Program-made: the position numbers and the translations under genes
Part shown: positions 31,207 through 40,047 of the stretch, one piece after another
How the letters are laid out: every line of letters begins with the position of its first letter
Position numbering within the stretch: the first letter of the stretch is position 1
Source of the DNA: Gammaproteobacteria bacterium
Lineage (GTDB): Bacteria > Pseudomonadota > Gammaproteobacteria > Steroidobacterales > GCA-2729495
Direction: 5' to 3'
DNA length: 64,000 nucleotides
NCBI GenBank assembly: GCA_028285245.1
Contig: JANQPY010000006.1
Location: forward strand, 1 to 64,000
The notes under the pieces: generated by a model
What the model saw: only the letters and a program-made list of their open reading frames with translations
The model's database searches: none
What the model was told of the DNA's origin: nothing

Positions 31207-32217
31207 CTATTCCGGAACTTCGCCTCGCAACATCCGCGCAAACGCCTCGCGTTTTGGCGGTGATGTATCCCGGGTCTGCTGCATCTTCACGTGCGCATCC
31301 GGGTCGGCATTCGGGTCCAGCCAGATGCTCCACATGCCGGTGGCTTCATTGGGTACCAGTGAGTAACGCATGTCGGTGACCTTTAGCGGGTCATCGGGGT
31401 CGAGAGACAAGTGTCCTCGAGAGAACCAGTCGAAACGCTTCAGATCTTCTGCCTGCTGTGAATCGGGATCGAGCCAGGGCAGGTCTCGCTCTACATCGAG
31501 TCGGGGAATGAACGCACCTTCGTAGAGTTGGATTTCAGGTGCGGCGCGGACGGCATCGGTGTAGTAGCCGTCCTCGACTTCGTAAATCACTTTCCACAGC
31601 AGGTTGTTGGCGAAGCTGGGCTTCACTTCCATCTTGAGGGGCTCATGGCCGCGTTCGGCGGCGAGTGCTTCGCCTACAGCCAGCACCCGCTGATGCTGGA
31701 TGGCGCCAAAGCCGAGATAGAGCAGCGCCCAGCACACGGCGATCTGCCCGAAGCGATGGTTTTTCCAGATCGCCCCGGCAATCACTAAGCCAAACAGCGG
31801 CCAGGTGAACATCGGGTCGATGATGGAAATGGTGTTCCAGGCGTAGCGCTCATCGGTAAAGGGCCACAGCAACTGGGTGCCGTAACTGGTGCAGGCGTCG
31901 AGCAGGCCATGGGTGGCGTAGCCCAGCAGGCAATAAATATAGGTGAGCTTAAAGCTCATCTGCCAGCGCCGTGCGAACAGGTAGTAAAACACCGCTGCAC
32001 AGATCAGCGCGCCGATGGGGATGAAGACCAGCGAGTGCGTGAACTGGCGGTGAAACTCCAGATACAGCAGCGGGTCTTCGCCGGAGCGGATGAAGCCATC
32101 GAGATCCGGCGTCATGCCGGCAAGCGCACCGAACAGGGTGGCCGCGCCGACCTGGAGTTTGCGGCTGGCGGCCTGCGTAACGCTGGCGCCGAGCACAGCC
32201 TGACTGACTGGGTCCAT
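31207..32217 (-). CDS. Metal-dependent hydrolase, DUF457/YdjM type, membrane-bound
   Basis: A 336-residue protein. It starts MDPVSQAVLGAS and has ALAGMTPDLDGF, FHRQFTHSLVF and YATHGLLDACTSYGTQLLWPF, with Asp/His clusters alternating with about five membrane helices. This is the DUF457 inner-membrane hydrolase pattern (YdjM/YbcI), which includes LexA-regulated members. The C-terminal 130 residues form a soluble domain. A degraded copy of its 3' region lies at 29880-29957. It follows the NTF2-like gene by 57 bp on the same strand. Confidence 0.82.
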   Translation of the reverse strand: MDPVSQAVLGASVTQAASRKLQVGAATLFGALAGMTPDLDGFIRSGEDPLLYLEFHRQFTHSLVFIPIGALICAAVFYYLFARRWQMSFKLTYIYCLLGYATHGLLDACTSYGTQLLWPFTDERYAWNTISIIDPMFTWPLFGLVIAGAIWKNHRFGQIAVCWALLYLGFGAIQHQRVLAVGEALAAERGHEPLKMEVKPSFANNLLWKVIYEVEDGYYTDAVRAAPEIQLYEGAFIPRLDVERDLPWLDPDSQQAEDLKRFDWFSRGHLSLDPDDPLKVTDMRYSLVPNEATGMWSIWLDPNADPDAHVKMQQTRDTSPPKREAFARMLRGEVPE

Positions 32218-32274
32218 GATCTGGCCAGTTAGTAACTAGTGAGAGACGGGCTGCAGTGCGCTATGTGCCTGTGC

Positions 32275-32829
32275 TTATGCCTTCGGCGCCGGCTCAATGA
32301 GCTGCTTCGCGCCAGGGAAGGTGAAATCGCGCCATACCTGAATCTGGTTGTCCTTAATCAGGAAGTAGCCCGTCACGTGGAAGCGCATGCGGGGCACGCG
32401 GCTGCCGGGGAACGGGTAGAACTCGTCAATGCGCTCATTGATAACAACCTGACCGATGGCGAACTGGCGCACGTTAATCCAGTCCACTTTCTCCAGGCCC
32501 TTGAGCATGTCGTCGTTGTGTTTGAAGAACGCCTCGCGCCCGACGATTTCGTCCATGCCCTCGGTGATCTGGTAAATGATGTCGTCGGCCACGTATTTGT
32601 CGAGCACTTCGGCATCGCGCGTCGCGTAGTCGGCCACGAAATCCGCAATCAGTTTGTCGTTGGCAGCTTCCAGCGCCTTCTGTTCCTCTTCGCTTAGGAT
32701 TACGCGCGGGCCGGTGTGTCCGCCCGCCATGGCCTGCTGGTTCCCGAGCAGTGCGAGCAGACTGGCGCCGCCGGCGCCCATGAGGAGCTCACGGCGGTTG
32801 AAGTAATCGATGAGTTTTTGTTCGGACAT
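32275..32829 (-). CDS. Tat-type exported NTF2/SnoaL-like protein
   Basis: About 184 residues from the ATG at 32829. The leader FNRRELLMGAGGASLLALLG (residues 10-29) is twin-arginine-like. The mature part is an NTF2-like cone: LIADFVADYATRDAEVLDKYVADDIIYQI, then GREAFFKHNDDMLKG and WRDFTFPG near the end. These domains are often polyketide-cyclase-like or isomerase folds, and the ligand is unknown. It is probably co-transcribed with the DUF457 gene. Confidence 0.75.
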   Translation of the reverse strand: MSEQKLIDYFNRRELLMGAGGASLLALLGNQQAMAGGHTGPRVILSEEEQKALEAANDKLIADFVADYATRDAEVLDKYVADDIIYQITEGMDEIVGREAFFKHNDDMLKGLEKVDWINVRQFAIGQVVINERIDEFYPFPGSRVPRMRFHVTGYFLIKDNQIQVWRDFTFPGAKQLIEPAPKA

Positions 32830-32917
32830 GGAAGGCTCCAGCGAGGTGATTTTGGGCAAGCATAGCGGCCGGGCCTCATCGGGTGCCAACGGCATTCCCG
32901 CTGTCCGAACGTCGGGC

Positions 32918-32953
32918 AAAAAAGAAGGTCCCGGAGGGGGATCCGGGACCTTC
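32918..32953 (-). terminator. Rho-independent terminator of the OmpW-like gene
   Basis: A perfect 12-bp stem GAAGGTCCCGGA/TCCGGGACCTTC (32924-32935 with 32942-32953) with a 6-nt loop is followed on the minus strand by six T (complement of A 32918-32923). It lies 44 bp after the stop of the gene at 32998. Confidence 0.88.
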
Positions 32954-32997
32954 GTGCGGGGCAGCGACAACCTGCCCGGTCAGCTTCCAGCGGTCAG

Positions 32998-33603
32998 CTA
33001 AAACTTATAGCCCACGTTAAAGGCGTACACGATCGGATCGATCTCAACGGTGCCTATGTCGGTGCCGTCGATCGACGCATCGGTATCAATGTCGATCCAG
33101 CGCAGGTCAACATTCACGAACCAGTTCTCGTTGATCGGTACGTCCACGCCGGCCTGCAGCGCCAGTCCAAACGAGCTGTCCAGATCGAGATCGCCCAGCG
33201 TGCTGTCTTCACTGAAAAACAGCGTCCAGTTCAGACCCGGGCCAAAGTAGGGCAGCAGCGGGCCAACCGCGGGTGCGTGCCATTGCACGCTGATGGTGGG
33301 CGGCAGCTGATCGGTGCTGCCGATATCCATGCCGTCAACAGCAATGTCGTGTTCGAAGGGCGTTGAGGCGAGCAGTTCGATGCCAATTGAGTCGGTAATG
33401 AAGTAGGTGCCCGACAGATATCCGGCCACGCCCTCGTCCACACTCACTTCACCGCCGCCCTGCAGGGTGAGGTTGTCCGACTTGGGATCGACCACGCCGA
33501 TACCGCCGCGGATTAGCCAGTCGCCTGCCTGGCGGGTTTGTTCCGCCTGTGCGATTGGCACGACGCTACAGGCAATCAGTATCAGGGCTAGCTTGTGGTT
33601 CAT
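32998..33603 (-). CDS. OmpW-like outer-membrane beta-barrel protein
   Basis: A 201-residue protein from the ATG at 33603 (MNHKLALIL), with AAAGGAA upstream; the in-frame extension to 33654 is unlikely. The signal peptide is residues 1-19. The mature protein starts with GDWLIRGGIGVVDPKSDN, then TYFITDSIGIELLASTPFEHDI and GLNWTLFF, and ends VYAFNVGYKF with a terminal Phe, all matching the OmpW family. OmpW forms a small hydrophobic-compound channel. A strong terminator follows. Confidence 0.9.
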   Translation of the reverse strand: MNHKLALILIACSVVPIAQAEQTRQAGDWLIRGGIGVVDPKSDNLTLQGGGEVSVDEGVAGYLSGTYFITDSIGIELLASTPFEHDIAVDGMDIGSTDQLPPTISVQWHAPAVGPLLPYFGPGLNWTLFFSEDSTLGDLDLDSSFGLALQAGVDVPINENWFVNVDLRWIDIDTDASIDGTDIGTVEIDPIVYAFNVGYKF

Positions 33604-33734
33604 CGGATCATTCCTTTCTTGGGTTAACGATTCTGTAAAGTCAGAACGATCCACCCCAATCGCCTACTTCGGGAGAAAACTTACCGTCGGGCGATATGAA
33701 AACCTATCCGAATTTTTCGCAATGCATCCGCAAC

Positions 33735-33756
33735 AAAAACCGATGCATCGGTTTTT
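33735..33756. terminator. 22-bp perfect palindrome, possible terminator of the SCO gene
   Basis: AAAAACCGATG followed directly by CATCGGTTTTT is a perfect dyad. On the minus strand it forms a CCGA-TGCA-TCGG hairpin followed by five T, 143 bp after the SCO stop. Alternatively it is an operator in the 295-bp gap before the OmpW-like gene. A second hairpin, CGCGCG-TTTA-CGCGCG, is at 33803-33818. Nothing coding is seen in this gap. Confidence 0.45.
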
Positions 33757-33898
33757 TCTGAGGGAAAGGAAATGCTGCGCCTGAAGCAGACCCTTCGGCG
33801 CGCGCGCGTTTACGCGCGAGCGTGAGACTTCGGCCCTGCCGATTGCGGTAGTTGGGTGCCTGGCGAGTCAGGTGCGCGTGCCAAACGTGCAGTGGGCG

Positions 33899-34507
33899 TC
33901 AGGCTGCAGCGAGAATCTTTTTGAGGTCCGCCGCGATCACATTCGCATCGTGCGGTGGACTGAGCAGCGCGCGGAATCGCCCGGCGGGGTCGATCACAAA
34001 CAGCGCGCCGGAATGATCGACGATGTAGCGATTGTCTTCTTTCGACACGAGATAGGGTGCGCCCAGGCTTTCCGCCAGTCGATCCAGCTGCGCCGCTTCG
34101 CCCGTCGCGCCGAGGAACTGAGCGTCGAAGCTGGCCAGATAGCGGGTGATCACTTCGGGCGTGTCGCGGGCCGGATCTACAGAAACGAACAGCACGTTGG
34201 GCCGCGCTTCGATCTGCTCTACAGCCTCGCCTACGGTGAACAACGTCATTGGGCACACGTGGCCGCAGTTGGTAAAGCCCATGAACAGCACGGTCCAATC
34301 GCCCTGAAGGTCTGCGCTGCGCAGCGTGCCGCCGTCTGCGGCGATGAGCTCGAAGTCCTGCAGCGGGCGGCCAGCGGGCATGTAGGTGGCAACTTCGAGT
34401 TGTGGCAGAGCAGCGCGCTCCGGCTCACCGAACAGCTTGAGGCCGGCAAAGGCCCCGGCAGCGAACAGCACGGCGGCCGCGCCAAGGGTGAGGAGGCGGG
34501 TGGTCAT
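33899..34507 (-). CDS. SCO1/SenC family copper chaperone
   Basis: A 202-residue protein from the ATG at 34507 (MTTRLLTLG). Longer open frame to 35038 is antisense to the SDR gene and rejected. An N-terminal membrane anchor covers residues 5-24. The thioredoxin-like domain has FMGFTNCGHVCP with Cys81 and Cys85 and the conserved VDHSG with His165, the copper ligands. SCO proteins help assemble the CuA centre of cytochrome c oxidase or handle thiol/copper stress. It is divergent from the SDR gene at 34647. No oxidase genes are nearby. Confidence 0.9.
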   Translation of the reverse strand: MTTRLLTLGAAAVLFAAGAFAGLKLFGEPERAALPQLEVATYMPAGRPLQDFELIAADGGTLRSADLQGDWTVLFMGFTNCGHVCPMTLFTVGEAVEQIEARPNVLFVSVDPARDTPEVITRYLASFDAQFLGATGEAAQLDRLAESLGAPYLVSKEDNRYIVDHSGALFVIDPAGRFRALLSPPHDANVIAADLKKILAAA

Positions 34508-34646
34508 GGCGGGCGAAGTGTAGTCGAAAAGGCGCCTAATTGAATTTCCCGCCCGCAAATCTGCTAGGTTGAACAGCTGATCGACACCACAAACCGGGCG
34601 CCGAGATTTCTGCGTCGCATCAATAGCCAAACCAGAGAGTATCGCC

Positions 34647-35564
34647 ATGTCAGACACCACAGATGATCTAGCCCGGCACATGAGCCCACAGGAGCCTGAG
34701 GATGCTCCCGGCGGGCGCAGAGACTTTCTCGCCGGCGCCGCGGCGCTCGCCTTGGCGGGCCTGGGCGCTGAGCAGGCCATGGCCGGCGCGCATGTGCGTG
34801 CAAAGCTGGAACTCACCGAGGCAGACAAGACACCCAAACCCGTAGGCGAGGGCGCGGTGATTCTGGTCACTGGTGCGAATCGCGGCCTGGGACTGGAGTT
34901 CACCAGGCAGTACGCCGAGCGCGGCGCGCGCATTATTGCCACCGCGCGCAAGCCGGAAAAAGCCGACGAACTGAATGCGCTGGCCGCCGACAACAAGAAC
35001 ATCACGGTGGAGCAGCTCGATGTGACTGACCACGCCATGATCGACGGACTGGCGGAGCGCTATAAGGATCAGCCGATCGATGTCTTGTTAAACAACGCCG
35101 GCATTGGCGGCAATTCCAGCAACCAGATTTTTGGCCGCATGGATTTCGATACCTTCGATCGGGTGATGGCGGTGAACGTGAAAGGCCCAATGAAAATGTG
35201 CGAGGCCTTCCGCAAGAACGTGCGCGCGAGTGATCACAAGAAGATGATCGCGGTATCGAGTAGCCAGGGTTCCATCGCCAGCGTGGGCTCGCCGATGCTC
35301 TACTGGTATCGCTCGAGTAAATCGGCGCTCAACATGTGCATGGTGAACCTGGCCGCGCAGCTGCAGCGCCGGCGAGTGATTGTGGGGCTGGTCACGCCGG
35401 GCGCGACGGCCACGGACTTTATTCCTGAGCAGTTCCGCGATGCGATTAAGGGGATTCAGACGCCGCCCGATGCTACGGCTGACATGATCCGCAATATTGA
35501 TCGTTTTACGGTGGCCAGCACCGGCATGTTCTACGACTACGACGGCACGATCGTGCCGTGGTAA
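34647..35564 (+). CDS. Tat-type short-chain dehydrogenase/reductase
   Basis: A 305-residue protein with an N-terminal twin-arginine-like leader, GGRRDFLAGAAALALAG (residues 22-38). The NAD(P) site is TGANRGLG (near residue 75), LLNNAGIGG follows, and SSSQGSIASVGSP with YRSSKSALN gives the Ser-Tyr-Lys triad. C-terminal GLVTPGATATDF is typical of classical SDRs. It is one of two exported-looking SDRs in the window (the other starts at 27685). The unknown gene at 35612 follows closely. Confidence 0.83.
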   Translation: MSDTTDDLARHMSPQEPEDAPGGRRDFLAGAAALALAGLGAEQAMAGAHVRAKLELTEADKTPKPVGEGAVILVTGANRGLGLEFTRQYAERGARIIATARKPEKADELNALAADNKNITVEQLDVTDHAMIDGLAERYKDQPIDVLLNNAGIGGNSSNQIFGRMDFDTFDRVMAVNVKGPMKMCEAFRKNVRASDHKKMIAVSSSQGSIASVGSPMLYWYRSSKSALNMCMVNLAAQLQRRRVIVGLVTPGATATDFIPEQFRDAIKGIQTPPDATADMIRNIDRFTVASTGMFYDYDGTIVPW

Positions 35565-35611
35565 GGAATAGTCTGGGTTCTGACCCCGGGCTTTCTTAGA
35601 GGAGTCTTGTA

Positions 35612-36217
35612 ATGGCGAAAGTTACCCCGATTGATTCAGCGTCTTCAGCCAGGCAGGAAAGCGCCGCTCCAAAGCGCCCGGCGCACTGGCGGGAAAATCA
35701 TGGCAGCGGCTTTGAAGGTCGCGAAGCGCTGCTGGGCGAGGCCATGAGCATGGTCATCAAAACCCTCAGCCAGACGGAGCCCTACCAGCATCAGGTGAAC
35801 GGCGCGCTGGTGCTCACGCACCTTGGCGCCATTCAGTTTGCGAAGAACAACGGTCTGCTCGAGGAGTATGTCGAACACGATCGCAAGATGATGGAGCCGG
35901 TGAACTTCCGCATCAAAAAGCTGATCGAGGAAACCGGTAACAAGGAGCTGGCACTGGAGTCGGTGTTCGACATCACCGAGTGCTTTTATCAGCTTGTGCT
36001 CGATACCAAGATTGAACCCGGCAAACGGACCTGGGTGTCTCCCTTTAAGACCAGTATCGACGCCTGCACGCGCATGGGCATGATGGATATGACTGAAGCA
36101 GACGTGCACAACCTGTGGATGCGCCCGCGACTGGAGGCCTATGCGCGCGATATGGGCGTGGAGTTCAGGGTGTCCGACCTGGCTGATGACGGCACCATCA
36201 CCTGCGAAGTGATTTAG
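35612..36217 (+). CDS. Soluble protein of unknown function
   Basis: A 201-residue cytoplasmic protein with GGAG ahead of the ATG. It is mostly helical, with a conserved-looking LTHLGAIQFAKNNGLLEEY near residue 70. FDITECFYQLVLDTK and FKTSIDACTRMGMMDMTEAD lie further on and contain two cysteines. I do not recognise the family. It follows the SDR gene by 47 bp, with a GGGTTCTGACCCC repeat copy in between, so shared transcription is uncertain. Confidence 0.6.
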   Translation: MAKVTPIDSASSARQESAAPKRPAHWRENHGSGFEGREALLGEAMSMVIKTLSQTEPYQHQVNGALVLTHLGAIQFAKNNGLLEEYVEHDRKMMEPVNFRIKKLIEETGNKELALESVFDITECFYQLVLDTKIEPGKRTWVSPFKTSIDACTRMGMMDMTEADVHNLWMRPRLEAYARDMGVEFRVSDLADDGTITCEVI

Positions 36218-36233
36218 CAAGAACTGCTTTAGC

Positions 36234-36256
36234 GTCAGACCCCAATCGGAGTCTGG
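36234..36256. repeat. CAGACCCC...GGAGTCTG palindromic repeat copy
   Basis: GTCAGACCCCAATCGGAGTC forms a short imperfect hairpin with CAGAC/GTCTG arms, 26 bp before the VOC gene start. The GTCAGACCCC core is the same as in copies near 5755 and 20057. It lies between the stop at 36217 and the next start. Confidence 0.45.
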
Positions 36257-36281
36257 CCTCGAACCACGCTATCCTCAGCGC

Positions 36282-37193
36282 ATGTCCGCGCGCACCGTTC
36301 GCACCCTGCAGAGTATTGAGATTGCCACCCACTGTGTGCCGGTGCTCGACGAGTGTGTGCGCGCCTACACCGATCTGCTGGGTTTTCGGTTAGTCGATTC
36401 GGGTCCGATCTCCGATGCACTGTGTGCTGTGTGGGCAACGCCCGCCATGGCGGGCATGCCGCATGCGCTGTTGCAGCCGGCCAGCGGTGCGGAGTGTTAC
36501 CTGCGCTTTATAGAAACGGGGAATGCCAGCGGCTATTGGCCGCCCGTCACACAAGGGTGGATAGCCACCGAGATGCTCGCGACGGAGCCGGACGAGTTGA
36601 AGCTGCAGCTCGAAAGCACCGCCTTCAAACGCATCGGTGGCCCGGCAGATCTTTACCCTGGCCCGAAATCCGCGCGTGCGATGCAGATGTCGGGGCCGGC
36701 CGGCGAGCTCATGTACTTCACGCGCATTCTGCCGGGCGGCAGCCGCTTTGGATTGAAGGGCGCGCAGTCGTTTGTCGATCGACCGTTCATCATGGTCGTC
36801 GGCTGTAACTCCATGCAGAAGCTGGTGGAGTTCTACGGCGGTGTATTGCATCAGCGCATCGTCGAATCCAATCCATTCACCATCGATCAGATGTCGCGTG
36901 TGCTCGGAGCGCCGCTCGGCACGCAGTATCCCGTCTCTATTGCCGTGCTTCCCGGACGCAAGTTTCTGCTCGAGCTCGAAGAACTGCCGGCGCAGCTTGA
37001 GCGGCGTACCGTGCCTGCCGGTCAGTTACCGGAAGGGCTCGCCATGGTGACCTTCGCCGCGCCACCGCTGTCGACGCTCGATCTGCCATTTCGCGCGCCG
37101 CCCAAAGCGATCGACGCACCGCCCTATAGCGGGCGCACGGCCGGTGTGGTGGTGGGTCCTGCCGGTGAGTGGCTCGAGTTAGTTGGTGCGTAG
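36282..37193 (+). CDS. Two-domain VOC family protein
   Basis: A 303-residue protein with two VOC modules. The first (residues 7-145) opens with QSIEIATHCVPVLDECVRAYTDLLGF. The second (residues 165-300) opens with FIMVVGCNSMQKLVEFYGGVL and ends with the VVVGPAGEWLELVG strand. Two-module VOC proteins include extradiol dioxygenases and related lyases, but the metal ligands here do not allow a firm choice. It appears to be monocistronic. Confidence 0.78.
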   Translation: MSARTVRTLQSIEIATHCVPVLDECVRAYTDLLGFRLVDSGPISDALCAVWATPAMAGMPHALLQPASGAECYLRFIETGNASGYWPPVTQGWIATEMLATEPDELKLQLESTAFKRIGGPADLYPGPKSARAMQMSGPAGELMYFTRILPGGSRFGLKGAQSFVDRPFIMVVGCNSMQKLVEFYGGVLHQRIVESNPFTIDQMSRVLGAPLGTQYPVSIAVLPGRKFLLELEELPAQLERRTVPAGQLPEGLAMVTFAAPPLSTLDLPFRAPPKAIDAPPYSGRTAGVVVGPAGEWLELVGA

Positions 37194-37326
37194 CCTGACC
37201 ACGAGGTGGCGACGACTTCGCTCGTGCTGAATCTCTCTTACACAGTAAGGCGAACTTCCCCACACAACACGCCGTAACCGCCCGCACAACTGTAGTCCGT
37301 GGCACCGGCACACTCAGGGCGGATCT

Positions 37327-38661
37327 ATGCAGCAAGACGCATTGGGGCGGGGAAAATTCGGCTTTATTGGCCTTGAGCCAGGCGTGCTCGGCCGCCACAT
37401 GTGGGTGCTGCTGTACGCGGCCTTCGTCAGCATCGGTCTGGCAACCTTCGATGCCTTTGCTACCCCCTATGTGCTGTCAGAGAGCATCGGCATCCCGATC
37501 GATCAGCAGGGCGGCGTGGTCGGCCGCCTGAATGTCTACACTGAAATCGTTCTGCTCATGGCCTTCACGCCGTTTGGCGTGTTGTCGGATCGCATCGGCC
37601 GGCGGGCAGTGTATGCCTTCGGCTTCACCTGCCTCGCGCTGGGCTATGCGCTGTTTCCGCTGGCTGAAAGCGTTACGGAACTGGCGGTGATTCGCATCCT
37701 TTACTCGCTGGGTCTGGGCGGTGTGACCGGCATGCTGGCTACCGTGATTGCCGACTATGCGATTCCCGAACATCGCGGCCGCATGGTTGGGCTGACCGGC
37801 GTGCTGAATGGCCTGGGCGTGGTGACCTCGGCCATATTTCTGGCGCGCCTGCCCAATGTGTTCGTCGAAATGGGTTACGACGACTTCACCGCCGGGCAGT
37901 ACACGCTGTTTATTGTCGCGGGTCTGTGCGCTTTTTCGGCGGTTGTTGTTGGGTTCGGGCTGAAGGGCTCCACAGCGGTCTCCAAAGATGATCGCCCGCC
38001 AGTGCGTGAACTGTTCACCGCCGGCTACCGGGCTGCGCTCGAGAATCCGCGCATCGCTGTGGCCTATGCCTCGGCCTTTGTGGCGCGCGGCGATCTGGTT
38101 GTCGTTGGCACGTTCCTGGTCTTGTGGGGCAAGGTGGCTGCTGTTGAGGCCGGCATGGGTACGGCCGAGGCCATTGATGCCGGACGCATTCCGTTTGTTG
38201 TGGCCCAGGGTGCGGCGCTGCTCTGGGCGGTGGTGGCCATCGCCCTGATCGATCGCTTCCATCGTATGACGGCGCTGGCCGGCTGCATGGCACTGGCTGC
38301 CGCTGCCTACATCACGCTGCTGCTGGTTGATGACCCGCTCGATCGCGCGAATCTGCCCTTCTTCCTGTTTCTGGGCATTGGCCAGATCAGCGCTTTCTTG
38401 GGCTCCACCACTTTGATCGGCAAAGAGGCTCCGGCAGCGCAGCGCGGCTCGATCGTGGGCATGTTCAGCGTGGCTGGTGCGATGGGCATTCTCATTACCA
38501 GTGGCGTCGGCGGTGCCATTTTTGATGCCATCGACCCCCGTGCGCCCTTTGCGTTGCTCGGCATCATGAACCTGGTGGTCATGCTCGCGGCTGTGTACGT
38601 GCGTTTCCGCTCCCCCGGCACCGCTCCGCAGGATCCGGCCCTGGCCTCAACCCGCGCCTGA
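37327..38661 (+). CDS. MFS transporter
   Basis: A 444-residue protein with about 12 membrane helices. The loop-2/3 signature GVLSDRIGRRAVYAFG (near residue 80) is the classic MFS motif, and LGGVTGMLATVIADYAIPEHRGRMVG follows in helices 4-5. The central loop near residue 215 contains STAVSKDDRPPVRELF. A C-terminal tail is rich in Pro/Ala. It exports or imports a small molecule that cannot be predicted. It is preceded by a 133-bp gap and probably transcribed alone. Confidence 0.9.
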   Translation: MQQDALGRGKFGFIGLEPGVLGRHMWVLLYAAFVSIGLATFDAFATPYVLSESIGIPIDQQGGVVGRLNVYTEIVLLMAFTPFGVLSDRIGRRAVYAFGFTCLALGYALFPLAESVTELAVIRILYSLGLGGVTGMLATVIADYAIPEHRGRMVGLTGVLNGLGVVTSAIFLARLPNVFVEMGYDDFTAGQYTLFIVAGLCAFSAVVVGFGLKGSTAVSKDDRPPVRELFTAGYRAALENPRIAVAYASAFVARGDLVVVGTFLVLWGKVAAVEAGMGTAEAIDAGRIPFVVAQGAALLWAVVAIALIDRFHRMTALAGCMALAAAAYITLLLVDDPLDRANLPFFLFLGIGQISAFLGSTTLIGKEAPAAQRGSIVGMFSVAGAMGILITSGVGGAIFDAIDPRAPFALLGIMNLVVMLAAVYVRFRSPGTAPQDPALASTRA

Positions 38662-38926
38662 TCCGAAACGCCACAACCTAGTTCCAAGCGCCAATAGAGG
38701 TTCGTCGCAGGATAGGATTTGCTTGCGGTTATTGTAGGGTTCCGCATTCGATTTGCACTCAACGACGTTCCCTGGTCGTTTTTAGTCTGAGTCTAAGTCC
38801 AGTTCTTTGGCTTGTGCCCAGTGGGTAAATGCAGACACAATCGAAAACGAAATTACTTGGCGTTTAGAACCAAGATATTCGACCTTAGTCTCAGCTTCAG
38901 TTGCCGAAAAAAAGAAGGAACTGCTC

Positions 38927-40045
38927 ATGACAGTTCTCGCTAGTTGGCGTGTTGCTTTGGGGTCCGTGGCCTTGTCGGTCCTTGTTATCGCAGTTCTGTA
39001 TCCACGAACTGGTCTCGCTGTTTTCAGTGCCGACATACGAGGCAATGAAGCAGCGATTGATTACCGTGAACTTCAGTTCGCCGCAGTCGCAGATCGTCCT
39101 CGGGCGGCTGCGGACTTGGCGTTCCTGATGCCCCCGGAATTCAGAGTCGCGGGGCGGGTTGAGGTTGACGTGCCTTTTGTTGCCGCTCGCACGATTGTTC
39201 TTGAGTCCAATGCCGAATTAGTTTTCTCGGCGACAGCAATTAGAAATATAGGTCGATCTCTTCTGCTTCCGGGAAACGTGGTCCGCTATCAACCCACTGC
39301 CGACAAAGGCATTTTCCTGATAGCACAATCAATCGTTGCAGGAAGCAACTCGAAGATCACATGGAACGCGCCTTCCGTAGGCATGGACCCTGAAAAATCT
39401 GAATTGAGTGCATATGCTCCGAGTGGGCGGGATGCAGTGGCTCCCGGCGCCGCTGGTGATGACGGTCTCGACGGAAGATCTGGGCTCTCGGGCGTCCCTG
39501 GAGCCGATGGTCCCACTCTCAACGTTTTTGCCGCAAGCGTCGAAGGGGAGCTCACGATCGATGTATCTGGGTCAAACGGTGGGCCGGGCGGCTCAGGACA
39601 GTCAGGTGGACGGGGCGGTGACGGTGCGATTGGGATGCCCAGTCAGCCTAGCGCATTCGGCTGCAAATCAGGACCAGGTAGGGGTGGCTCCGGTGGAAAT
39701 GGCGGTGACGGCGGTGACGGCGGTCCGGGTGGTGCAGGGGGAGCCGGAGGCACTGTTCTCTTTTTCGCTCCACCAGATGTGCCGATCTCAATATCCGCTT
39801 ACGTTGCGGGCGGCTCCGGGGGGCCGGGTGGCGAGAGTGGCGAGGGTGGTGATTCTGGTCGTCCCGGCCAAGCTGGGCAACCGGCGCCCCCGTTTTGTAC
39901 TCCCCGCCCTGATCGTATTGGCGCTCGCGGGCGACCAGGTCGTGATGGGCAGCCGGGCCCGCCTGGTCAGGATGGTGATGAGGGTGGCTTCTTGCATGTT
40001 CCAACCGAGACAGAACAAATCCTAAAGATTATCGGGGGAGAATAG
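38927..40045 (+). CDS. Membrane-anchored collagen-like Gly-rich protein
   Basis: About 372 residues from the ATG at 38927, with AAGAAGGAA 6 nt upstream; the in-frame codons back to 38807 lack a ribosome-binding site. One N-terminal membrane helix (residues 8-25) is followed by a beta-type domain (residues 30-160). A long Gly-rich region (about residues 165-360) has runs of GXY triplets such as GLDGRSGLSGVPGADG and GRPGRDGQPGPPGQDG, mixed with poly-GG stretches such as GGNGGDGGDGGPGG. Two Cys occur (FGCKSGPG and PPFCTPRP). It is the first gene of a three-gene cassette, 2 bp before the next start. Function unknown; a surface or periplasmic scaffold is plausible. Confidence 0.72.
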   Translation: MTVLASWRVALGSVALSVLVIAVLYPRTGLAVFSADIRGNEAAIDYRELQFAAVADRPRAAADLAFLMPPEFRVAGRVEVDVPFVAARTIVLESNAELVFSATAIRNIGRSLLLPGNVVRYQPTADKGIFLIAQSIVAGSNSKITWNAPSVGMDPEKSELSAYAPSGRDAVAPGAAGDDGLDGRSGLSGVPGADGPTLNVFAASVEGELTIDVSGSNGGPGGSGQSGGRGGDGAIGMPSQPSAFGCKSGPGRGGSGGNGGDGGDGGPGGAGGAGGTVLFFAPPDVPISISAYVAGGSGGPGGESGEGGDSGRPGQAGQPAPPFCTPRPDRIGARGRPGRDGQPGPPGQDGDEGGFLHVPTETEQILKIIGGE

Positions 40046-40047
40046 GA

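Noticed and set aside
33899..35038. 379-codon version of the SCO protein
   Set aside because: The extra N-terminal part is antisense to the SDR gene; the membrane anchor and true start are at 34507.
39500..40010. Possible CRISPR or minisatellite because of regular GGT-rich repeats
   Set aside because: The periodicity is codon-level GXY/GG repeats in a coding frame; there are no unique spacers of constant length.
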